A stretch of DNA of 64,000 nt from Ooceraea biroi (Eukaryota > Arthropoda > Insecta > Hymenoptera > Formicidae). Below are positions 13,639 to 24,950 of this stretch, one piece after another; the first letter of the stretch is position 1; each line of letters starts with the position of its first letter. The position numbers and the translations under genes were made by a program. The notes beneath the pieces are model-generated. The model was not told the DNA's origin and did not search any database. It worked only from the letters and a program-made list of their open reading frames with translations. The DNA is taken from the NCBI RefSeq assembly GCF_003672135.1, contig NC_039518.1, forward strand, positions 6,884,136-6,948,135, in the 5' to 3' direction.

Positions 13639-14820
13639 ATAGTTTTGAGGGTTTTGCAACAGATGGCTGTAGTGTCAGTTTGTTCCAATAGCTGTTTCCG
13701 ATAACTGTTGTTTCTTACAGTGTTGACATTATCCATGACATTTAGTAGCATTATAGCAATAAATGCAATAACAGTCGTGTTTATATCATCGTAAAAATGC
13801 AACTTCCGAAACAGCATTTTCGACATGCGTTGCTTTTGTTTTTTAATCAAAAGAAAACTGCGGCTGACGGTTATAGAATTCTTGTGGAAACTTATGGTGA
13901 TTCTGCCCCATCAATTAAGACGCGTGAAGGACAAAGAACGCTCGGGACAACCAAGAAAGCTTGAAAATGCAGATTTGCGAGCATTATTGCACGAAAATCC
14001 AACACGATCCACTTCAGAACTTGCCAGAGCATTAAATGTTGATCGTACAACAGTTACGAAACATTTACATGAAAGGGGAAAAATTCAGAAAGAAGGGAAA
14101 TGGGTTCGACATGAATTATCGGAAAGTGCCATTTGAACATTTGCATTTCGTTGATCGCCAGGCAAAAAAAGAAGAGTCTTTTGTCTCGGATTGTTACTGG
14201 GGATGAAAAGTGGATCTATTTTGATAATCCGAAACGCAGAAAATCATGGGTGGATCCAGGCGAACCATCAACATCCACTCCGAGACGCAAGATTCACGGT
14301 TCAAAAGTAACGCTCTGTATTTGGTGGGATAGTGTACTATGAGCTGTTAAATCCGCACGAGACTGTCACGGCTGATCGTTATCGACACCAATTGTACAAG
14401 TTGAAGCAAGCATTGGACGAAAAACGACGACCAATTGCGAGTAAACGACGGAAAGTGATTCTTCTTCGTGACAACGCTCGACCTCGCGTTGCGTTGTCAG
14501 TGAAACAAACACTATTAGAGCTTGAATGGCAAGTCCTACCGCACCCCGCGTATTGCTCCATGCGATTATTATTTGTTCCGGTGGATGCAAGACGCTTTAG
14601 AGGATACACACTTTGATAATTTCGAAGAAGTGCGAAAATTCGTCGACGAATGGATCAACTGAAAAGAAGAGTGATTTTATCGTCATCTCTTGCCAGAAAG
14701 ATGGGAAAAAGTTATAGAAAACGAAGGAAAATATTTTGATTAAGGTATTCATTCATTATCATATTTAAATACATGCGTGTTTGAGCAAAGAAAACCCTCA
14801 AAACTAAATCACACCCCTAA
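13639..14820 (+). mobile_element. Mariner C copy C3, best preserved
   Basis: About 1.18 kb; terminal sequences share TAGTTTTGAGGGTT in inverted orientation, and the right end has the longer form TTAGGGGTGTGATTTAG. It is the cleanest copy of the family here and borders single-copy DNA at 14821. Its orientation is opposite to C0-C2, as expected for the other half of the large inverted repeat. Confidence 0.8.
13798..14755 (+). pseudogene. Mos1-like mariner transposase pseudogene (C3)
   Basis: The frame opens with MQLPKQHFRHALLLFFNQKK and moves between frames. The second DNA-binding helix region (RSTSELARALNVDRTTV), the GDEKWIYFDN block with the first catalytic Asp, and RDNARPR with the second Asp are visible. 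A deletion removes the segment between SIKT and KDKERSGQP in the N-terminal helix-turn-helix. A second removes SPDL just before the third Asp and shifts the frame. A normal family member has about 345 residues in one frame. Inactive. Confidence 0.75.
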
Positions 14821-16260
14821 TACTTCAAGCAGCGCCCTGTGAGGCGTCAGTTAGCAAGAGCATCGCGGCGGTGCGTCCAGGACAGCATGATGGTGGAGGC
14901 GGCGGCGGCGATTCGCCAAGAATATATATGTACGCGTCCTTCCACTTTCCGGCTCGCGACTAAAGTATGTCTGCCTCCGGTGACAGGCACCTGCAGCCTG
15001 CGTCCAAAGGTAGATATCCTCTCTCACGCACTTCTCCTCGACGACGATTTACATATCTCCGGGATGAGGTCTAGCCAATGGCAGCGGCGCGTTTCGGCGA
15101 GTTGCGAGAGGAAGACGAAGGGTTCTCGATGCCGACATCCCGATTAGGAAGCCTCGGATGTTGCGAACGGCGATCCACTCTATTATAGGCAAGCTCGATA
15201 AGAGACTGATGGCGTTTAATCGTTGGAGAACTTTGATGATACAAAACTTGATCTGATCTCATTATGGTAAATGTCTGATTGGATATCTGCGTGTATTTAA
15301 TTTTTGTAGACTGCCAATATTTGCAGGAAATTGTGACTAACAATAAGCATCAAATTCATTTTAAAGAATTATTAGACGAATTCATCATTCGTTCCCTTAA
15401 CCGACTGAGAAAATCGGCAAGCCATATCTATCGGCGTGGATCATTCAGAGGAATACCCGTGCAGAGAGGACCATGTTTTGCCGCGGAGATAAGCACAGTG
15501 GCGAGCGATAAATCATGCCAATTATATATTGTTTATGACGAGCCGGTTGCGTGCGATCGTGGACCCGCAAAGATCCGATCGGATGCAGGCCGCGCGACTA
15601 CCTAGGCTGCTTCTTCGGAAGCGCCCGTGGCCCAAGATCGTCATCAGATCGTCATCAGTGCTCTGATAATTGGGTGAGCAAAGCCACACGGCACCATTCG
15701 GCCCGGCGTCGTCACGATCCTCGCTCTCATTGCGGGGCCCAGGACCGTCCTGAAGAGTGACTGCCACCGTCGTGGGCATCAGGGACCCTCAGTCAGGCCC
15801 CCGTCCAGACAATAAATCTGGCCGTTCCGTGGGTAATTGGGTTCACTCGCCGAGATCAATCCGATACTGTCTGCCGCGTGTCCGTCTGTCCATCCGTTCG
15901 CCGCTTAGCTCCTGTCCCGCCAGCATTCTGCGCCCTTTCTCCCTTTTATTCCGCTCGCCGTCCATAGGACGTTTACGTCCTGGCCAAGCGCGCACGTTCC
16001 ATCGGGATTCCAGCTCGGCGTTTAATTATTCCTCGTTCTCGTATACCTCTCGTGTATACCGACGCGGTTCCGGTAATTGCTGGAATGATAATTCGGATGG
16101 GCGTCCACGACCGGATACCGGATCGCTCGGATGAGATAAGATGGTTTCTTTTCGAAGCAGGATGTGCACCTCGAAATGCGTCGCTCGCATGTCACTCGGA
16201 CATTACAGCAAAATATGAGATCCCAGCGGTTTCGTGAATGTTCCTCGTTCGAGGAGCACA
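14821..16260. other. Single-copy spacer of the right arm, no gene supported
   Basis: Mixed GC content with short frames on both strands (up to 125 codons at 15757-16134), none with recognisable domains, initiation context or splice sites. Part of it (14821-15300) recurs in noisy form at 3814-4409. A small hairpin (GTTCCTCGTTCGAGGAGCAC) sits just before the tandem repeat. Confidence 0.5.
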
Positions 16261-17601
16261 CACAGTAAAAAATAAAATGTTAATTTTAACATTTTTTGCA
16301 TGTCCCAGAAAGTCCACTCTAAATTTTAAGTTAAAGAAACTCATTCGTCATATGTTACTTCTTGACAAACTAGAAATGTTAAGTAATTAACACAATATTT
16401 TACATTTATTTTTGTTATTGTAACTTTAAGTGTGATGTAAAAATAACGTACAAAGTAGTTGAAAACTACATGGAAGAGAAGTTACAATAACTCATCAGAA
16501 AAGTTGATAGAACATTTTCGTTCGTACAATATGAACATTTACTTTTTATGTTATATTAACACACGATAGTAATTATTTCAACTTAAATTATTTTTGATAG
16601 AAACATTTAATTTTAGTAAATTTGATTATTTTATATGTCAAAGTTCATGATTATTTGAAGATTTACTTTAACTTCTTTTAGAATGTTAAACTGACTTTGT
16701 GACATGTTGATTGTTTAAAATTATTCTGTTAAAAGCATTTGAAATAATATTCCATTTCTAAGAGACATACACAAAATGTTAAGTTATGAAGTTAACATAT
16801 AAAATTGTTATAAAAATAATAACATATCAGTTGTATGTTAATTTTACATTGAAGTAGTAATCAAAACATGGCAACGCAAGAAAATTTTAACATATGGACG
16901 CACAATTTTTAACGGTGTATTGAAATGTGCCACGTCTCATATGCCTTGCCTTTTACACAGTAAAAAATAAAATGTTAATTTTAACATTTTTTGCATGTCC
17001 CAGAAAGTCCACTCTAAATTTTAAGTTAAAGTAACTCATTCGTCATGTGTTACTTCTTGACAAACTAGAAATGTTAAGTAATTAACACAATACTTAACAT
17101 TTATTTTTCTTATTGTAACTTTAAGTGTGATGTAAAAATAACGTACAAAGTAGTTGAAAACTACATGAAAGAGAAGTTACAATAACTCATCAGAAAAGTT
17201 GATAGAACATTTTCGTTCGTACAATATGAACATTTACTTTTTATGTTATATTAACACACGATAGTAATTATTTCAACTTAAATTATTTTTGATAGAAACA
17301 TTTAATTTTAGTAAATTTGATTATTGTATATGTCAAAGTTCATGATTATTTGAAGATTTACTTTAACTTCTTTTAGAATGTTAAATTGACTTTGTGACAT
17401 GTTGATTGTTTAAAATTATTCTGTTAAAAGCATTTGAAATAATATTCCATTTCTAAGAGACATACACAAAATGTTAAGTTATGAAGTTAACTTATAAAAA
17501 TAATAACATATCAGTTGTATGTTAATTTTACATTGAAGTAGTAATCAAAACATGGCAACGCAAGAAAATTTTAACATATGGACGCACAATTTTTAACGGT
17601 G
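16261..17601 (+). repeat. Tandem repeat, 695-bp period, two units
   Basis: Units 16261-16917 and 16956-17601 begin with CACAGTAAAAAATAAAATG and end with CGCACAATTTTTAACGGTG, separated by a 38-bp linker. The second unit is 11 bp shorter, lacking ATATAAAATTG-like sequence near 17490. The flanks read CA on both sides, a possible 2-bp target duplication. Outer ends coincide with the imperfect inverted ends, so this may be a transposon-derived unit caught in tandem amplification. Confidence 0.85.
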
Positions 17602-19248
17602 CATGGCAGGCAGTTTCGCCCGAATGGAATACCACGGGGATACATGCCGTATGCAAAACGTCGAATTTCCGAGGCACCCTTCAAGGTTTCGCGGCCAGCT
17701 CGCGGAGTCGCAAAGGACCTGCCGATCTGTGGAAGTCAGTTCGAGTCCGGCTATAAATCGGAATAATAAATGAGTCCCGACGGCCTCTAAGAAGTCTCCG
17801 ACTCAGCGAGAAGACGTTGCTGAGAGCTGAAAAGATGAATTTACGAGGATACCGCTCATGAGACCCTACGGGGAAATAAAGGAGAAATAAAGAATGACGA
17901 TCCCGGTCTTTTTACTCGTCGTGCCGTCGATGCTTCGGAGCACCGACATTCACGGCGATCGATATTCTCGTGTAATAATAGCCGGTCTTTGCTTTTATTC
18001 CACCGGAATCGCTGAGATTTCATTTCACGTGGTTCACGTTCGTCGCGAGTGTTCCTCTTATCGAGTATCAGGCGGTACATCCTTGTTATCCGGGCCTTCG
18101 TTATCTGGATACCAGTGTTTCCCAGTGTGTTCACGTCGAGTTACCGATGTCACGGGAACCGAGAACCTCGGTCCCGCACGAATTCCCGGCATTCTGTCGG
18201 ACGGAGGAAACCACTTTTCTTCTTGAGGAGGATCCTCGAACTTGAGAATCTCGCTCGGTGATCTCTCTCCCGCTCTCTCTTTCTCTCTAAACCTCCGAGA
18301 ATCTACCGACACCTGCCATTGTCCGTGAGACTGTGGGCGTGGTGGGGTGTATGGATTTATTTATGCCCACGAACCACCCTAATGAATTTTCGTCCGCGGT
18401 GTGAAATTTCGTCGATTTCATAATTGGCTCATTCATCTTCTTAGCCTGCAATCAGCAACCTCGAGCGAAAACTGGGCGCACTGGGTAATTATTTCGTAAT
18501 CCCTTACGACTTTGTCTGGCGGAGGCCACGTTGTGTAATTAACTCCCTCAGAAAATATATGGCACATTTACGAATTATTGTTTCTATACCGTCGGCGTAA
18601 CCATGTCGACCGTGGCGTTTACGCATTCCCCTCCGTAGATTGCCAATATATAACGCGGGGTGATCCCGCGCTGCGGACGATCCCGCTCCCGATCCCGGCG
18701 CAACGATAAATCATAATCCGTTTAATTCGTTCAAGGTAGAGATTAGAGATCTCTCCTCTTTGATCTGCCCTCGCGGGGGGACTTTCCGCCTCGGAGGCCG
18801 CGAGAGGAACGTACGATATCTACATACACATGATACGTGCACCGTACACGCGTGCATTACTCGCGGCTTTCATTAACGAGTCTCGCGCGCATATACGGTA
18901 TTCGCGCGGGGCGGCAGGCAGGTCGGCGCGCGTCAAAGGCGCGCGAAGCGGAGGTGCAAGGTGTATAAATGCGATGAGGTGTACGATACGGGTGCCACGG
19001 GTGTTACCGTTCGTTCGTGTGGCGAGCGAGGCTGCCGAAGAAGAGCGGGAGGACGCGCGCTTTTGTCCCTCGCCGCCAACGGCTACCCACGTAACTCGCG
19101 TCACCGTAGCGTGATTAGATCTACACGATTATTTTCCTTCTTCTCCTCGGCCCTCCGTTCCCTCCCTTTCTCTCGTTTCTTGTTCGCTCCTTCTCCCGCA
19201 CGTTTTCCCGTGAGCGCTGGTGATTTCGTGCGTATTCACGCACGTATA
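16261..19248. repeat. Right arm of the large inverted repeat
   Basis: Reverse complement of the left arm, with which it pairs position for position from 19248 down to about 16956. It has two satellite units where the left arm has three, the only structural difference seen between them. Confidence 0.9.
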
Positions 19249-19250
19249 AA
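18780..19250 (+). promoter_or_regulatory. CpG-rich segment with TATA-like boxes
   Basis: GC-rich and CpG-rich DNA (many CGCGCG runs) with TGTATAAATGCG at about 18961 and ACGTATAAAACC at about 19242. It looks like an insect CpG-island promoter, and is present in mirror image at 1-470. No downstream gene could be identified, so promoter function is only a suggestion. The two 94-codon frames here are complementary shadows of GC-rich DNA. Confidence 0.3.
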
Positions 19251-19260
19251 ACCGCGCCCC

Positions 19261-20798
19261 CCCACGTAGAAATTTCAAAACGGTCCAATACTGGGACTGT
19301 ACCGTTTGCCATCGTGGCAGTACTGGCCGCCAGTATTGTGCCAGTACTGATCCGACACTGGCAATAATATATGGACCAGTATTCGGTAAATAACTGCACC
19401 AGCATTGGGCATAGAGGTGGACCAATTAATGTATTAACGTATTTTTTATATACAGGGTGGCCCATTTTAATTTATACAGTCGATTTTTTAAAAAACTAAA
19501 AGAGATACGAAAAAATGTTTCAGACAGACATGTCACGATTTCGAGGGGGACATAAGATGATACCATTGGTTTGACTTTGAATAGTCGTTTGAAGGTCACG
19601 CGAAGATCACCTTCAATTTCTTAAATTGAAACCCCAACTTTTTATTGCAGATTCCTATTCTCCATCGAAAAGTAAGTAACTTTTGTCTGAAACATTTTTC
19701 CGAAAAATGTCATCTTATGTCCTTAAAATGTCCTCAAAACTCATCTTGAAGATCATTTTAAGGACATAAGATGACATTTTTCGGAAAAATGTTTCAGACA
19801 AAAGTTACTTACTTTTCGATGGAGAATAAGAATCTGCAATAAAAAGTTGGGGTTTCAATTTAAGAAATTGAAGGTGATCTTCGCGTGACCTTCAAACGAC
19901 TATTCAAGGTCAAACCAATGGTATCATCTTATGTCCCCCTCGAAATCGTGACGTGTGTGTCTGAAACATTTTTTCGTATCTCTTTTAGTTTTTTAAAAAA
20001 TCGACTGTATAAATTAAAATGGGCCACCCTGTATATATATAATATGTATTTTGCACTATTTGTATTTGTGACTTAAATATTATAAACAAAGACTAATGCA
20101 AACAACATTAGTAAATCATTTTGTAAATGTCGCGTGAATTAATATCGCGTTTAAAAGAAAAAGATGTTAAATCGGTTTTCCGGATGGTTATTTATGCGTG
20201 ATAACGCAAATGTTTCTAGCGAGAACGTCACGCCTGATCTGGCCGTCTATCGGTCGCTGGTGAATCGATATATTGTTATAATCCTATTCTAAAAAAGCCG
20301 TGTTAACTTCGCGAAGTTCTTTTTTATCGAATATTGAGGCCTCTTTTCCGCGACGAATTTCGTGTGACTCGAACTTCGTGTTGCGAATGTCAGAATGTCA
20401 TAGTGGCTGTCAGTGCGGTTATATTGACAATTGTATTTATTATATTATTTTTTTTATTTCTTATTTTATTTATAGCGCGCGTAGCGCGCGCCTGTGTTGC
20501 TCGTTATATATTATCGGCAATGTATGTAGTCGAATGCTGGGTCTGTGTCGGTTGCCGAAGCATGGCCTGTCTCGCAACCAGTACTGGTCCATGTCTGTAT
20601 TTTATACTGGCTCGTCACATGGCCCGGTTTTTAATAAGTACTGGGACAAGACTGTCTGCCAACTCTTTGCAGTACTGACCGCCAGTATTGTGCCAGTACA
20701 GATCCGACACTGGAGTGTAACGCCGCTGCCGTACTCTGGGCTACCAATACTAGGCCAATGTTGGGCCAGTTAAACAACCTCGGCAATTTCTACGTGGG
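19261..20798. mobile_element. TIR-bounded repeat with ACTGG-rich subterminal repeats
   Basis: Starts with CCCACGTAGAAATTTC and ends with its near complement (AATTTCTACGTGGG). Inside both ends a direct repeat is found (CGCCAGTATTGTGCCAGTAC with GATCCGACACTGG, at about 19328-19361 and 20679-20712), plus further ACTGG motifs. The interior is interrupted by a 579-bp foldback MITE. No clear target duplication was found, and the superfamily is unknown. A 157-codon frame (20300-20773) runs through the ACTGG repeats and is probably spurious. Confidence 0.55.
19453..20031. mobile_element. Foldback MITE, copy 1 (579 bp, TA target)
   Basis: Ends are CAGGGTGGCCCATTTTAA and its complement, flanked by TA. 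The two halves are nearly perfect reverse complements of about 270 bp around an asymmetric core of about 40 bp at 19728-19765. CAGGGTG termini and TA duplication fit a non-autonomous Tc1/mariner-type element. No coding capacity. Confidence 0.88.
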
Positions 20799-22486
20799 CC
20801 TTGATACTCATAAATGCCGATCGATCTCGTAACGTATCCGCAACGAGGTGGACACTGATGACCGTCATGATGCAAACAAAAAGCTTAGTGAATATATTGT
20901 TATTGTACTTTTGTTCATGTCTTTATTTATGGTCTTTCGTATTTCTTGTATTTCGTCTCACGCGAAAATCACTCGACTGACGTGTCGCGCACGCATTTAG
21001 TCACGTTTCCGTCCATCGCCGACGTGATGATTGAGAGCGACGCCGTACGGTACAATTATTGCAATTATCCCGTTGGCTACGCGATTCCGGTACATTAACG
21101 AGGTCACACTCATCGCCAGCGGAGCGGCCCCTCAGGTCCCCGGGAGCGTGATAAGAAACGCGCCCTTCATGGTCGGCATCCGGCCGAGAAGGAACCTCCC
21201 CCGGTGCACCGTCGCTCTTTTCACGGTCCACGAGGTCGCGGGGGGACTTTCTTGCCCGGCCACGAATATCGCCGGCTCGTGCACGCCGCCGCATGTTTTG
21301 CTCTTTAGGAATCATTAGCTCCGGCTTTCGCGGCTAATTCAAATTGCAATTTCTGCATCGCGAGACCGCCGGTCGGCCAGCCTCCATTCCTCCTCATCAA
21401 AATACCGTGGCGCGCACGCCGCACAGCGCGGCGACCGCCAAGATCCGCCGCTTGTAACCGTGCAAAAAGCCGAATTAACTTTTACTATGGGAAAAAGCGC
21501 GACCGGACGTTTTACTCGGCGGACCCGCGCGATAGCCGGGAGGCCGATTTCTTTTTTCGCGCTCGCAACGATAGCCACGATGCTTGCCACGGCTTGCATG
21601 TTCCGTCATTCCCTATGAAGATCACCTATGGAGACCATAAAGTGCTCGGTACCTTATCCGCAACATACGCGATACGTGCGTAATCCCGTTACCTGGCAAA
21701 TGAGGACTACTTCCGCTATATTTAACTTAATATCTCGAATATCGAGTATGTGTGTACTTAATATTGTGTTTCAAAATTCAGAACCATTAAGTGATTATGA
21801 ATCGATTTACTTTCATCTTCTTTTATATTTCTTATACTTTATTATACGACCGTATTTTTTTTAAATCGAGTGTATCGTATTTTTAAATACCATTATTATT
21901 TTTATTTTTAATTTAATTCAATTTAACTTAATTTAATTTAAAACAGAATTTCTGACTTCGTTTTTAATTTAACTTAATTTATAACATAATTCAATATTTT
22001 TAATTCTTGGCTTTGTTCGTACCGTGCTCGGGAATGCGGTTTAGAAACATTTTCAGCGGCGAACGTGTTCGTAAGAAGCATGCGTTCGTTTTTGCGGGGA
22101 TCTTCGTAGGAGGGCACCGCTTCTCCGCAACTCCGCGGCTGCGTCAAGGACTCTTTGTCCGTAGGAATGCAACTGACCCCTTCTCTCCCCTTTCTCCCCG
22201 GTCTCTCTCGGGTCCTCCCACCAGCGATGCAGCTGCAGTCACGCGTGGCACGCTCTGCACACGTGGATCGCGCGTTTTCCAGCTCGTACCAGTTTGGCCC
22301 CCACCGGATGCGCTCGCGAGACGGTGCCCACCACGTGTCCCCGTCCGGAGGGAAAAAGAGAAAGACTGAATCCCATCTTAAAACCCATATAGTCGACGGG
22401 GCCAATATCGCGGAATTGAGTCCGAGAGGTGTGCAACAAGGACAGACCACCGTATCGAAAGAGTCTTGGATACCTATCCATTTCTA
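20799..22486. other. No gene supported
   Basis: 20.8-21.6 kb and 22.0-22.4 kb are GC-rich with overlapping frames on both strands (up to 158 codons at 21974-22450, minus) that show no recognisable domain. 21.7-22.0 kb is an AT-rich stretch of TTTAATTTAA-type repeats. Exons of an unrecognised gene cannot be excluded. Confidence 0.4.
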
Positions 22487-23772
22487 TTGGGTCATTAAGT
22501 ATGAAACTTTACAAATGTAAAAGCCCCATCTTTAACATTTGTTATCTCAAATTTGGCGCCAGACGTCAGTATCAGGTTAGGTTAGTGTGATAGATGTATG
22601 TTCGCTCTTCAAATGTCATATTTGTTTCTTCAAATATCTTCATTAGTTTTATTGGTGGATTCTTTTTTATAGAACTATGGAAAAGTCCAAAATTCGTGTG
22701 ATTTATGAATATGAGTTCCGCCGTGGAACCACAGTGTCGGAGACAGCTCGTAATATCAACGCTGTATTTGGTGAAGGTTCAACTACTAAAGCAACGGTGG
22801 GCAATTGGTTCAAAAACTTCAGAGATGGAGATTTCAGCCTCGCTAATGAGCCACGTGGAAGACCAAAGACGAAGGTGGATAATGATCACTTGAGAGCCGT
22901 AGTAGAGTCCGATCCATCTCAAAGTACACGTGAATTGGCATCGATATTCAATGTTTCCATACCCACCATATTGGTTCATTTAGCTGCAATTGGTAAGATA
23001 AAGAAGTTGGACAAATGGGTCCCGCACGAATTGACCGATGCGCAGTAGGCGCAACGTCTAGAGGCTTCACTTTCTTTGCTTTCCCGTCACAAAAATGAAT
23101 CTTTTTTGAATTGAATTGTGACCTGCGATGAAAAGTGGATACTCTACGACAATCGTAAACGCTCACATCAGTGGTTGAACGCTGATGAACCACCGAGACA
23201 TCACGCGAAACCCAACATTACACAAAAGAAGCTTATGGTGATTGTTTGGTGGTCCAGGTCAGGTGTTATCTACTACAACTTTATGAAACCTGATACATCG
23301 ATAACGGCTGAAGTATATTGCAAGCAACTGGACGAAATGATGCAACAGCTTGCTATTAAACAACCGAAATTGGTCAATCGGTCAATGCCAATCCTGTTGC
23401 ATGATAATGCTCGACCGCACACTGCACGACTGACCGTGGCAAAGCTACGGGAGTTGGAATTGGAAACTCTCCGTCATCCACCATATTCACCAGATCTATC
23501 ACCTACCGACTATCACTTCTTCCGGAATTTGGACAGCTTCTTGGTGGGGAAATTCTTCAATTCTCAACAGGCAGTCGAAACAGCCTTCCGCGACTTCATC
23601 GATTCCCGTACTCCTGGCTTCTATAGTAGAGGCATAGACCAACTACCACTAAAATGGCAGAAGTGTGTAGATAACATGGGCGCATACTTCGATTGAAAAT
23701 AAATCATGTCCATGTGCCAAAAAATGCAAAAGTTTATGTTCTATTTGTAAAGTTTCATACTTAATGACCCAA
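22487..23772 (+). mobile_element. Mariner D copy D1, full length (1286 bp)
   Basis: Bounded by 30-bp inverted repeats starting TTGGGTCATTAAGTATGAAA, preceded by TA (22485-22486) and followed by TA (23773-23774). Length and TA duplication are typical of the mariner family. The encoded protein resembles the cecropia subfamily (Hsmar1-like), judged by TCDEKWILYDNRKRS. It is followed without spacer by a truncated copy. Confidence 0.92.
22677..23696 (+). pseudogene. Cecropia-like mariner transposase with two in-frame stops (D1)
   Basis: A 339-codon frame beginning MEKSKIRVIYEYEF, close to full length for the family. Present in order: the first helix-turn-helix (GSTTKATVGNWFKNF), RGRPKT linker, second helix-turn-helix (STRELASIFNVSIPTI), WVPHEL, TCDEKW with the first catalytic Asp, HDNARPH with the second, and SPDLSPTDYHFF with the third, 34 residues later (DD34D). 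A TAG at 23046 and a TGA at 23112 interrupt it without frameshift. The TGA replaces the usual Arg before IVTCDEKW, consistent with CGA-to-TGA decay. All three catalytic residues remain. Confidence 0.93.
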
Positions 23773-23774
23773 TA

Positions 23775-24948
23775 TGTTCGCTCTTCAAATGTCATATTTG
23801 TTTCTTCAAATATCTTCATTAGTTTTATTGGTCGATTCTTTTTTATAGAACTATGGAAAAGTCCAAAATTCGTGTGATTTATGAATATGAGTTCCGCCGT
23901 GGAACCACAGTGTCGGAGACAGCTCGTAATATCAACGCTGTATTTGGTGAAGGTTCAACTACTAAAGCAACGGTGGGCAATTGGTTCAAAAACTTCAGAG
24001 ATGGAGATTTCAGCCTCGCCAATGAGCCACGTGGAAGACCAAAGACGAAGGTGGATAATGATCACTTGAGAGCCGTAGTAGAGTCCGATCCATCTCAAAG
24101 TACACGTGAATTGGCATCGATATTCAATGTTTCCATACCCACCATATTGGTTCATTTAGCTGCAATTGGTAAGATAAAGAAGTTGGACAAATGGGTCCCG
24201 CACGAATTGACCGATGCGCAGTAGGCGCAACGTCTAGAGGCTTCACTTTCTTTGCTTTCCCGTCACAAAAATGAATCTTTTTTGAATTGAATTGTGACCT
24301 GCGATGAAAAGTGGATACTCTACGACAATCGTAAACGCTCACATCAGTGGTTGAACGCTGATGAACCACCGAGACATCACGCGAAACCCAACATTACACA
24401 AAAGAAGCTTATGGTGATTGTTTGGTGGTCCAGGTCAGGTGTTATCTACTACAACTTTATGAAACCTGGTACATCGATAACGGCTGAAGTATATTGCAAG
24501 CAACTGGACGAAATGATGCAACAACTTGCTATTAAACAACCGAAATTGGTCAATCGGTCAATGCCAATCCTGTTGCATGATAATGCTCGACCGCACACTG
24601 CACGACTGACCGTGGCAAAGCTACGGGAGTTGGAATTGGAAACTCTCCGTCATCCACCATATTCACCAGATCTATCACCTACCGACTATCACTTCTTCCG
24701 GAATTTGGACAGCTTCTTGGTGGGGAAATTCTTCAATTCTCAACAGGCAGTCGAAACAGCCTTCCGCGACTTCATCGATTCCCGTACTCCTGGCTTCTAT
24801 AGTAGAGGCATAGACCAACTACCACTAAAATGGCAGAAGTGTGTAGATAACATGGGCGCATACTTCGATTGAAAATAAATCATGTCCATGTGCCAAAAAA
24901 TGCAAAAGTTTATGTTCTATTTGTAAAGTTTCATACTTAATGACCCAA
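23775..24948 (+). mobile_element. Mariner D copy D2, 5'-truncated tandem duplicate
   Basis: Repeats 22599-23772 almost exactly (offset 1176 bp) and ends in the normal 3' inverted repeat followed by TA (24949-24950). It lacks the first 112 bp, including the 5' inverted repeat. The junction is the D1 3' end, then TA, then the interior of D2, and a TA also precedes the equivalent position in D1 (22597). Only a few substitutions separate the copies (for example near 22653, 22880, 23294 and 23347). Confidence 0.92.
23853..24872 (+). pseudogene. Cecropia-like mariner transposase, second copy (D2)
   Basis: Same 339-codon frame as D1 with the same TAG (24222) and TGA (24288). The stops therefore predate the duplication. 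One amino-acid change is visible (Asp to Gly in the MKPxTSITAEV stretch). The DD34D triad is retained. Confidence 0.93.
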
Positions 24949-24950
24949 TA

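Noticed and set aside
15757..16134. 125-codon frame in the right arm spacer
   Set aside because: Arg/Ser-rich GC-driven frame without domain, start context or splice signals.
20300..20773. 157-codon plus-strand frame
   Set aside because: It runs through ACTGG repeats of a TIR element and reads as QYW-type repeat translation, with no domain or initiation context.
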